DNA of 64,000 bases from Lineus longissimus (lineage: Eukaryota; Nemertea; Pilidiophora; Heteronemertea; Lineidae). A model generated the notes under the pieces. That model had not been told where the DNA came from. It saw only the letters and a list, made by a program, of their open reading frames with translations, and did not search any database. Numbering within the stretch: the stretch's first letter is position 1; each line of letters opens with the position of its first letter. Where the stretch lies: NCBI RefSeq assembly GCF_910592395.1, contig NC_088317.1, positions 11,844,001 to 11,908,000 on the forward strand, written 5' to 3'. Made by a program: the position numbers and the translations under genes. Shown here in pieces: positions 27,001-39,000 of this stretch.

Positions 27001-30000
27001 GTCTGATAGCTCAAATGAGCAGGGCCCTTTGTGCTCACTTGCTGTCAGAGACATGGCTCGATGGCCTCTGAAAGCTGAATCGTCGCTAAAACTCTTTCCC
27101 TGCGTGACCACTTTTCGGCCAGCACCATCCTGTGCTGACAGTGTAATATGAACTGTGGAAACTATTCAAGCGTGTCACCACCTGCATATGAAATGAACTG
27201 TTCCCAGAGCATGTTTGGTATTTTCAGAGAGGGTGTGACCAAGTGCTGATGAATTAAAATTTTAAGTCATGGGGCTATGAATATGATGTATTATGCACAT
27301 GAACAGAGGCAAAAGGGTTCAATAGTAACTTGTTGATAGTGATTGAGAAGACTAAGGATTTGAATATTAAGAAGGTCGTACATGTAGCTCAGCGGTTTGT
27401 ATGTAAAAGGCATGCTCATTTAGATTCATGCCAGGTTTAGGGATTCCATCATTTCACACAGCCCGGCTCAGAATAAATATTCTCCAATCAGCATAACTTT
27501 GTTGGCCTGTTTCTTTTTTCAAATGCCACACATAATTTGTATTATTTCCTTTTCTGATTTTTCAACAAAAAAACAACAAATACATTTGGAAAGACCTTCA
27601 GACAAACGGCATTAGCAGATTGGCAAGAAAAAGTTACCTCGTGAATAGTATCTTTGAGATATGACAGCAACTGTTGACCCGAGAGATCAAACATCACCCC
27701 AAGGACTAATGGCGCCCTCATGGAGGACGAGAAGTGACGCATCTTGAGCGAGATGGTGTGCATGAGATAGTCAATGTTAGAGCAGATCATGTCACTGATG
27801 CAACTGAAGATTGAATGGGTAGTGTTTTAGCTCAATAGCCCTAAAAAGGAACAACCAGGTTTTTCAAACACCTGTGATATTTCAAACACCTTCAAATAAT
27901 ATACACCTGGTTAGCGCCATTTTGAAGAAGCTCTTATAATCTCTGAAAAAAGATGCCAGATGTCAAATATCACTGTATCATGCTGAGTTCCTGCAAATTT
28001 ACAAAGGGGCACTTTCATCAAAACATCCGAAACGAATATCGAGTGGCGCCCTCAACTTCAAGGGTTAGGCCTAACAGAATGAATATCTTGTTTCCACTCA
28101 CAGCGCAAAAAACATTAAGGATTGGACTGTTGAAATAACTTTTTATTTTATTTTATAATCTTTATTAGAGACTAAGGTGCATGAATGGCGATGAAAAACA
28201 ATCTGGCGATGGTCACCATGTGGGTGAAAGTTCTCATGAACTTTGGCCAATGTTTGTGCATAGCTGATTCATTTTAATTACTGCCATTGATCAAATTGCA
28301 TTCAGAATAGGCTGTTTTCCGACCAGACTTTATCCTTTTACCACTGAAGAGATTGTCTCTTTTGAACAAGACATTCAAAATATAGCATAAAACTAGCTCA
28401 CCTGTAACCTGTTTTATCACAGATTGTCTGTATGGTATAGAGTGCCGTCCGACTGATAGCCAGTGTGTCATCACCCCGCTTCTCCAGGAGTGGGTACAGC
28501 ACCACCATCATTAATGGGGAGAAACTCCCTCCAAGCACCTGCCAGAATATTTTTCTTGAGTGTTCTTTAGTTGCACAAATTTTACACACTTCCTACTGAT
28601 TTTGTAGTTTTGGGGTGAGAAATAAGGGAGTAATAGTATGAAGTCACAAACGTCTTAAATCCAGTATCTTGGGAAGCCTATTTTCCCATAAATCAAAGAT
28701 GGCCACCGTAGGTCACGAACGCTTGTAATTTTGGACAAGAACTCCCTTAGCTTACACCCAAACGTCGTGAAATGTTCACGAATTGAGTAAAATGGACTAA
28801 AATGGCAAGCTTTTTTCGTTAATTATCAACATATTTTATTTTGATGAGTTTAAACCTCACTGGACCCCACTGGATGTCAGCTGATACTATTCAGGATGAA
28901 CCCTAAAGTTAAGGTAACAAAAAAAAAAAAGATTAATCAAGATGAATTTACTCACCATTGCAAAGTTGGCTATTCCCTCAACTAGAAGACAAATTTGCTG
29001 TATATTGCTGTTTATAGTGAGTAGAGTTGGTGAGAGGTTGCTCTTTGGAGATATACTTGTACATGCCAACATCTGAGTCAGGTCTGTCGTGCTGCTTGGC
29101 TTAAGGGTTCCAGTCCAGGCTGTAATGCCTGTGGAAACATTATACAGCATATCGGACATATACAGCTCAGCCAGAGAACTGAAATTAGAGAAAAAATTCA
29201 GAAACATATTATTTTTATCTAAGAAGCCTGATAGCTGCTGGTTACGCAAAAGGGCCGGAGTTCAATCCAAGGGAGAACGCAGGATAGTATAACAGGAGTA
29301 AGTGGCTTGAAGATTGAGTTGCTACAGGAGATCCTCTCAATTTAAGGAGAAGATTTCTTGAGATATGATTTTATACGATTTTTTAAACAAGACCTTGAAG
29401 GGGTACGCTGTTCGTAATTACTTGTGGTCCAGTTAAATAGAAATCCACTAATACACAATGCTGTAGTGCAGTTATTGTGAATACAAATTAATTTAAACTT
29501 ACTTTCATATTATTTGTATATCAGTCTACACAATGGCAATGTTGAAATTTATATTTAGTATTTATTTCGCAATTGGACTTTTTTAAATTCAAATACAAAC
29601 TCAAAATGTTTAACCAAGTAGGCCACATTCCCCTCCATCCTTGACAAAATGCAGAGATGTCTACCGGTACAGGTAATAGGTGTCAAGAAATAAATTTGAA
29701 GAGTCCAGAACAAAATGGAATGGGGCGGGGTTTGGCAATAAAAACTCCGATAGAATTCATGAAAACAATGCACTGGTTACCGCTCCACATACATTTAGAT
29801 CTATAGGAAAACGGGTAACTGAGAAATATGGTACATGCATTTTTTGTAAGTACAAGCCTAAAGCAAGGGTTAAACATATATAACAATTGTTTCGAGAGGA
29901 TGAAGCAGCACCAACCTTATTGTATCCACGAGACAGCGTTGATCCTCTGTAACATCTGAGCAAGTCTGGTCCCCACAGCAACCCAGGATGATTTCATTCA

Positions 30001-33000
30001 GGATGAGGATGGCTTCTTTCCGATACAGGCGAGAAGTCAGAATCTGTTCCGTAAAGTAGTCAACTAACAGGCTCAAATCACCTTAAAACAAGAGCAACAA
30101 TCTTTGAGGAATCTAAGTCAGCACAGAGGATACTAAATATGTTATGTTTAGGGCGAATATATTCCCCCAATACATAACACTGACAAAACCAATGGAATGT
30201 GACTTTGGGTAGGCAGAACACATTTGGCCAGGAGGGGTTGTATTGACCGTGAAAACCGCAAAAAAGCGGTCGTACCTCGAATAGACGTTGGATGGCGCTT
30301 TACATGTTTTTCGACGAGCGGTCGTGCCTCAAATAGACGTCTTCACATGTTTTTGTAAGCGGTCGTCGCTCGCGCAAACTTGTCTTGCATGTTTTTCTGA
30401 AAGAGGACGTCGGCGAACGTGGTCGTACCTCAAATAGACGTCTTCACATGTTTTTGTAAGCGGTCGTATCACATATAGACGTTGGGTGGCGCTCGCGCAA
30501 ACTTGCCTCACATGTTTTTGTGAAAGAGGACGTCGAAGAACGCGGTCGTATATAAAAACAGATGTTGGGTTGCGCTCGAGACGGCTTGTTCACATTGAAT
30601 GAAGACTTCAATTGCGAGCGCCACGCAACGTCTGTTTTGATATGCGACCGCGTTCTTCGATGTCCTCTTTCACAAAAACATGCAAGACAAGTTTGCGCGA
30701 GCGACGCCTGCTTACAAAATGAAATGGCCAGGGCCATTGTGCTCACCTCATGTGGAGGAAAGATGGATAAAGAGCATGGTATTGTGTCATGTAGTGTTAG
30801 GTTTGATGTAGGTCCAAGCAATTACAATTTCCCCAAAATGGCCAATTTACAGTACATTCGACCTCTGTGACCTTGAAAAGTAGGTCAAATCAAAGAAGAC
30901 CCAGGTGACACATTGAATGGTTGTTAGAATTAGATGTACCTATGATATAAAATTGGTGCCAATCGGGCAAGTCATTGCTAGGAATAATGGCATTTTGAAG
31001 AATTTAGGATTTGGCCCCCTCCCTGGAGGCCAAACGGCAAATCAGATTGCACCAAACTTCGGTACCTAAGATCACCTGACCAAGGGGTACATGTGTACTT
31101 AATTTGTGATCAATAGTCATTGCTGTTAAGAAACGTGCCATAGTTACGGCCTGACGGCGAATTTACGCCATTTGACCTCTGTGACCTTGACAAGAAGGTC
31201 AAATTACAAACCTGTGTGACATATACTGTATGGTGGTTAGATGTACCCATGATATCAAATTGGTGGCAATCGGGCAAGAAGTTAAGAAATAATTGCATTT
31301 TTAAGGTTTTTGGATTTTGCCCCCTGGTGGTCAAGTGGTGAATCATATTGGACCAAACTTCGGTCCCTGAGATCACCTGACTAAGGGGTAAATGTGTACC
31401 AAATTTGGTATCAATAGTCATTGCAGTTTAGAAACGTGCCATCGTTACATCCTAACGGCCAATTTACACCATTTGACATCTGTGACCTTGAAAAGGAGGT
31501 CAAATCAAAAACCCGGAGGGTATATGATGCACCTTTGCTAGAAGTACCTACCATATTTTTTTCAAAATTTCCCGACTACTATTAAGGGAGATATTGCATA
31601 TTTTCACTTTTAAGGTTTGGCCCCCTGGTGGCCAAACCATGAAACGAATCGGACCGAAACTTAGTCTCCAAGGTGTCATTACATAAGGGTACATGTGTAC
31701 CAAGTTTCAACTCAATAGCTCTAACAGTTACGAAACGTGCCCTGCTAACGGACGACGGACGACGACGACGGACGACGGACGACGGACGCCACGGTATGGG
31801 ATAAGCTCACCTCTGCTAAGAGGTGAGCTAAACATGTGAAGACGTCTATTTGAGGTACGACCGCGTTTTCCGACGTCCTCTTTCACAAAAACATGAAAGA
31901 CAAGTTTGCGCGAGCGACGACCACTTACAAAAATAGCATCGCAAAGCGAGCATAACCCCTCAGCCTATTAAGGTTGAAGGTGAGATAATGGTGAAGTTGG
32001 CTTAGTGGAGTGGCTAGTTTGCATATGGAAATTAAAATTGTGGAAACCTATTTTGAGGATGTGAGCGTGGCGGCCATATTGAATTTCGAATCCCGCGCTG
32101 ATTTTCGAAAGGAACCTTCCCCTTACAAAACTGCATTAGGCCTACACTCACTAAAAATTGATTCCATCCTCCAAGCCGTTCTCCTCGAAATTGACGGAAA
32201 CCGATTTCAAGCACGTTGCCCTGGTGACCATATTGAGAATCAGAACGAGCCTGTTTTCGAAAGGAACCTCGCTCTAGTCACCCCCAACGTACATACCAAT
32301 GAAATGACCAGGGCCATTGTGCTCACCTCCCTCACAGACACGTTATTGTTTTTTTATTGAAGCCACCTGTTGGCCAAACTAGTAAGCAAGCTGGACCAAA
32401 ATTTAGTCTACATGGTATTATAATATATGTACCAAATTCAAGTCAAAAGCTCCAGTAGCTACCAAACGTGCCATCATCGACCAAATTACGCTATTTGACC
32501 TCTGTGACCTCGAAAAAAATTAGGTCAAATCAAAAAAACATGTACCTATGATAAAACTTTGGTGATGATCGAGCCCTTAGTTAGGGAAATAAAGCACTTT
32601 TTGTGTTTTCAGTTTGAGCCACCTGCTGGCAATAACAGGAATTGAACTGGACTGAATTTTGGTCTCCCAGGTGTCATTACATAGGGGAACATATGTACTA
32701 AGTTTCAAGTCATACGACAAAAATTACCAATGATCAAGCCATTTCAGTGTTTTAGATTTTGGCCACCTAGTGGCCAAACTAGGAATTGAACCGGACTGAA
32801 ATTTCGTCATAAAATAGGGTTACCTGGTGGTAAAATCAGGAATTGAATCGGATCCGTCTCCTAGGTATCATTACATAGGGGAACATGTACCAAGTTTCAA
32901 GTCGATAGCTCCAGCAGTTACAAAACGTGAATTGCTAACGGCCAACGACGGACGGACTCTTGTATTAGGGACACACTTGGAAGTGACAAATGCCATCCTT

Positions 33001-36000
33001 AATAGAGTGGTGGCCTGATTACAGAGGTCATAATGAATGGAAATAGCCTATTTAAGACTAAAATCAGTGTCAGGGAGGGTGTCCTGCTAACAGAGGACTT
33101 CGCTATTAACCCTTTCGCTGCGGATGTACGCCAACTGGCGACTCAAATAAAAATGTCTATCGTGCGGCCGTAGGCCGGTTGACGAATTCGCCTATTTTGA
33201 TTCCTATGTGTTATAGACTGATATGCAGTTCTGTAAATGTCTGATAGATGGCAATATTGTTTCATTTATTAGTGGTCCTCCATGGAATTAGAATGGTAGA
33301 GAACAATAGAAATTTTGGGTTCCGCAGTGAAAGGGTTAAGGCAATACTCTGATTACATCTTCTCATGTACAAAATACAAAGATTCAAGAAAAACCAAACT
33401 TTGAAGAAATCGGCCCAATAGTTTTTGCACAGCGCCCCAAAAGGGCAGTGTCAGTGACATTTACTTTATATGAATCCGACTATAGGCCTAACTATAAAAA
33501 GCACTGATGACAGCTGTGCTACACTTTTATCATTATCATCATCTACTTTAGTCAACCAGCTCAGATGACCTTTCTTGGGGCAGTGATCGGTAACGGTGAA
33601 CTCCTTCCGACCCAACGGGCAAATGTTTACATTCGTGTCTCCGTGTATCATGGATTCATGTGTATACTAACACCATTGTTGTGTTGACACACTGACTGTG
33701 TACATTTCTACAGCGACGAAAAACGATCACAAAAATGGTTCTTTTTAAGCACTCGTGACATGTTTACAAAAATTAAAGCAAGTGTTTTTAGTAGAGGTTT
33801 ACCTAATGAGTAGCGTCTGGGTGATTATAAACCATTAACTTGTGTTTAAAAGCCCACATTGTAACGAAAGGTTCCGGCTTGACGCTAAGCGCCCAGCCAT
33901 ACTCTCGAAACTTTGGGATCGTCAAATGCAATGGAAATCACATAATTTCTGACACACACTGCTACAATTCATCATTTTATTGTTCTTTCACAGTATTATT
34001 ACGCCACCCCGATTCGCAAGGCAGCTTGTACCAACTGGCTCTGCATTGACTATCCCCATTCCAAGCCGAAGAACAGTGTGACAAGTTTCTCATTTTACCT
34101 TCCAATCACAGTCAAAATTTTCTAAAACAACCGGCAATGAGGACAAACTAATAATCTCAAACCAATCACAAGAATGTAATCAACACATACGACCTCATCC
34201 GAAGAGCGCATGATTAAGTTTTAGCATTGATTCAAGGTGATTTAATTCCTTCTTCGTCTCGCTTCAAATTCATAAAATGGCTGTCTTCCATACTTGTAGT
34301 ATGCAGATCTAGTGGCGCAGTACAACACTGCGCATCTGGGATACCTGACGGATTGCCTCGAACCGCGAAATTCAAAACTGCTGGCAATGTGCCAACTGAC
34401 ATTTTGGCACAATACCGCCACCTAGTTATATGAAACGAAATTAATCTATTTAATATCGAAACCTCTATATCAGGCCGACCTCTAAAACTTCATTTCAAAC
34501 TTCAATCTGCTGGAATAAAGAAAATGGGCTTTTTTAACCTGGACCTACTTATACCTGAATAGTAGGTCACACTGACCTAAATCCGTGTCAACATGTAGAG
34601 ATGCCCAATAGGTGTCTACATATCAAATTTAGAGAGTCTATGACCAATAGCAAAAAAACGTGCCATGATCAGAGAAATTTTAGAGTTCTGCCTCTGTGAC
34701 CTTAAAATGAAGGTCAAATCAAAAACCAGTGTGATATGTGATGTACCTTTATTAGATACACCCACCATAAAATTTTCATCGCTCTAGCTTTAACCATAAG
34801 CTTCAAAATGACAAAAATAGGTTTTCAAAGAGCGCCCCCTATATGGCAGACCAGCAGTCAAATTGCGCTGATTTTCATTCTGAAGGAAGGTCTTGCCTAG
34901 GGGTACCCACACACCAAGTATAAACTTTCTGGGGCAAGCGGTTAAGAAACGTGCCACACAGGATACGGACGACGACGACGGACGACGACGACGGACGACG
35001 ACGACGGACGACGACGACGGACGACGACGGACACAGGGCTATCGTATAGACTCCCCTAACCGTGAGCCAAAAATGAATTTGATCGGACAAACGGTTCGCC
35101 TCGAAATTGACGGAAACCGATCTCAAGCAAGCCGCCCTAGTGGCCATATTGATAATCGGAACGCGCCCGTTTTCGAAAGGAGCCTCGCTCTAGTCACCCT
35201 CAACGTACATACCAAAAATGAATTTAATCAGACGGTTCTCCTCCAAATTGACGGAAACCGATTTCAAGCACGCCGCCCTGTGAGCATATTGACAATCAGA
35301 ACGAGCCGGTTTTCAAAAGGAACCTTCCTCTAGTCATCCCCAACGCACATACCAAAAAAAATCATGATTTTAGCTAGCATAATTCCTGAGATATAGCCGA
35401 AAGTAGTTTATCGCATGAAGCGCCCCCTGGGGCCAAGTGTAGGTCGAAAACCGTCAAAACTGCCAAAAGGCACAATGGTACCATAAGACCTTCAAACCAC
35501 CCAGAGATGAAATGCCCAGCATTTGTGGTTACGGATATACGGGAGAATCCAACTTACCTCGACGCGAGTCCATGTCATAAACATTTTTCTGAGTTCTAAT
35601 AATACCGTAATGTAGTAGGGGTAGCATGGTAGATCGAACAGCTTGTATTACCTAATGGTGGTCTTCATGGGCATGCCTTTTGTAGGCCTTTAGTCCCTCA
35701 ATAGAATGATGTGAAGGCTAGAAATTTCTGTGGGGCAGGACTTCAACTTGTCCAGCGCGCAAGATTGAGGGGTATAATAATCGTAAACGATCGTAAAAGC
35801 TTTAGTTACGAGGCTTGGGTATTAGGACGACTAGATGAAATAATTATAGTGAATAACCGTAAGCCACAATTTGTAGTGGGATTACTTTATTCTGTAATAC
35901 ACTATTAACCTTTTATTCAAACACAATGTACGGTAACGAAATCATTTAATATGTACTGAGCAGACTACTCGTCATTTTCAGGGTCAGAAAGGAACTCTAA

Positions 36001-39000
36001 ACCATCAACGTGCTCTTCATCTTCAATAACTAGGTCATTGATACCGATATTAGCATGTTCTGCCACAAGGCCACTTACACGCCAGGCAACACGCACTGCC
36101 TCATCAACAATTCTCTCCCACGCTAGTCCAATCATTCTTACAACTTCTCTACGCGATATAGGCGGACAGTTTCCGTCATCGTCAGTATTTCCTACCTTCC
36201 ACGCCTTCCAGATTGCCCTCAGTCTCGATTTAAAAGCATACATGATCGTTAAATCCAGTGGTTGGACACGCGAAGTACAACCTCCGGGAACAAAGTCCAA
36301 GCCGCCACCCAAGTTCTCTACTGCTTCTCGAAACAGTCCATTAAGGTGAGCGGGATACCGGTCCACAACTAGCAAAAATGCAGCTCCATCAACGAAGTCG
36401 GTGAGCACTGTTTCAGCCCATTGAACTAACGATTCGATTCTAGCCCATCCATTTGGGCTGGATGTTAACTGAAGAGAAATATGCAAAATGTTCAGTTCTT
36501 CATCGACGGAAATCTAAAAAGTTTTACTAGATTACAGCTTTCTCAGTTACTACTCCAATAGCCACACGGAAAGAGCGGATTTTTACCTAGTAAGATTTTG
36601 TGTTGATATGACTTACCCTAACGTTTTCGGGTGCATGCTCCCCCAGTTCTTGCATAACACGTCCGTGCGGAACTAGTCTACTGAAATTTATCTCGGCAAT
36701 TCCTTTCCTCCCATCAGCTGCAATCAGTAAAGTGACTGTACATCCTTCTTTCGGGTTGCCCCTGGAAGATGGGATATCGGTGTCGCGGTTTCCTTTGTTG
36801 TCCATCGAGTAGTTCGGAGAAAAGTCATAATGGACGAACGTTTGATTCATATTGAAAAGATGATCTGGTTGAATGTTCTGTTCTCGTGACGTGTCTGCAA
36901 CTTGTCTCTGAAATGCTTCAACAAGTTCTGCAGCATTCGGTAGTATCTTTTTGGAGTCCTTTGTGGCGCGCCTATAACTTATTCGATGCCTGAAATGAAA
37001 TAAGCATGTCTATAACACGGACCGAAAGTGAATGGTACTGTGCCTGCGTTCTTCGATAGAAATGGGACGATCCCTCTGTAAAAGTTCCATATCTCCATCT
37101 GGCAACTCCCCGATCCACTGACGAAATTCCCTCGTTGCTTGTCCTGTGAGATCTTGCCCAGCTACGGGAAAACCCAGCGTCCTTCTATTTCGATACCAGT
37201 CTGCTAGAGAATCTTCCACCTCGGGCCAGAAACCTTTAAGCACAAACAATGGCCTAATTATCAGCTGTATACAATCATATGACTTTTCTGTGAACAAGCA
37301 AATAGTTTATGCTTAAAGAGATCAAAATCTTTATTTAGACTGGCTGAACGTTGTAAAAATAACTAAATAGGTGATTACATCTTATGCAGTTCATTGACTG
37401 GAGTCAGTAATGTTATGCACGATATGCAATGTTACCTGGATGCCAGCTCACGACCCGGGGAACTCGAAACTGCTAAATTTTAAGAATGGAAGCTTATTTC
37501 CACCTTAGGTTTTAACCGGGCCGTTCAAAACTCCCCATTTTTACAAGCGTTTCGCGATAGGTTTCCTTTAGCCTGTGGAAATCGATTGCTTACCGTTGCC
37601 AAGTTGCCGGTATCTTCTCATTCGTCGTCGTCGTTGTTGACCCTCTACAAACTCAGTTCTAATGTCATCTTCGTTTCTCATCCAGTCCCGAAATGTCGGC
37701 GCCCGAATATTTCGGAATCTTGCAAAATGAGTTGGTGTCTGCCCATGTTCCAGCCCTTCTAAATGAGCTAACCAATATTCGTCCAAATAATCGATTTTTT
37801 GCTGTAAGGAGTATGCCTGAAGCCGTCGCCTTGGCGGTCCCCCAGCCTCGTCCATCGCCGTATTTGAACAGCATGAGGAAAGAACCAAAATAATCCAAAA
37901 GCATATCATTCGTCTTCGTTTGGAAAACAAATTTTGCAGTGTGGGCCTTGATCAGGCGCGTGTCATGCCCTAGACATTTCTAGGCCTTACATCATTCGAT
38001 TGATTGAGGGGCTGATTGAAGGCCTACAAAATACCACCATTCGTACAGGTAATACAAGCTGTTCCATCTATTATTTTGCTACCCCTACTATATTACGGTA
38101 TTATCAGAACTTAGAAAATTTTATGACATGGACTTGCGTCGAGGTAAGTTGGATTCTCCCGTATGTTCCGGAAACCACTGATAGTCAATTTACGCTACTT
38201 GACCCCTGTCACCTTGAAAAGTAGGTCAAATCAATGAAATGGTCCAGGGACCATGTGCTCACCTGTGTCAAAGGGGAGGCTATGGAGTCAGTGATTCTGA
38301 CATTGGTAAAGCTGTATATATCATTTTATGGTCAGACCAGCAATTGTCAATGATCCCTGTATGGTGCACATGATGTGCATTTGTAAATACAAGGTCTAAT
38401 TTGGTGTGGTAATCAGTTGTTTCTTCATTGACTGTTTGCTTCATGTTATATTCCTGAAGAAACAATTTTTCAAGTTTAGCATTGAAATTTTCACCATCGC
38501 ATATTTTCATTGTTGACCTTTGGCCCCCTATTGGCCAAACCATAAATCGTATGACGCCACGATTCAGTCTCTGAGTAAAGGTCACCCAAGGGTATATATG
38601 TACCAAGTTTGAGTTCAATAGCCTCAGCGGTTACAAAACGTGCCACCATTGACTAACAGCGGTGCCGTCGGCGAACTTTGACCCATCTTACCTTGAAAAT
38701 TAGGTCAAATCAAAAACCCGGAGGATATGTGATGTCCCATTAGTAGAAGTACCTACCATATTTTTTTCAAATTTTTCTGACCACTAATAAGGGAGAAAAC
38801 GCGTTTCTTCATTTTTTACCTTTGGCCCCCTGGTGGCCAAACCGTGAAACATATGAGACCGCGTTTGGGTCTCTGAGTAGTGGTCACCAAGGGGTACATG
38901 TGTACTAAGTTTCAGTTCAGTGGCTTTAGCGGTAACAAAACGTGCCACCCATGTCTAACGACGACGGACGACGACAGACGCTGCGTGATGGTAAAGGCTC

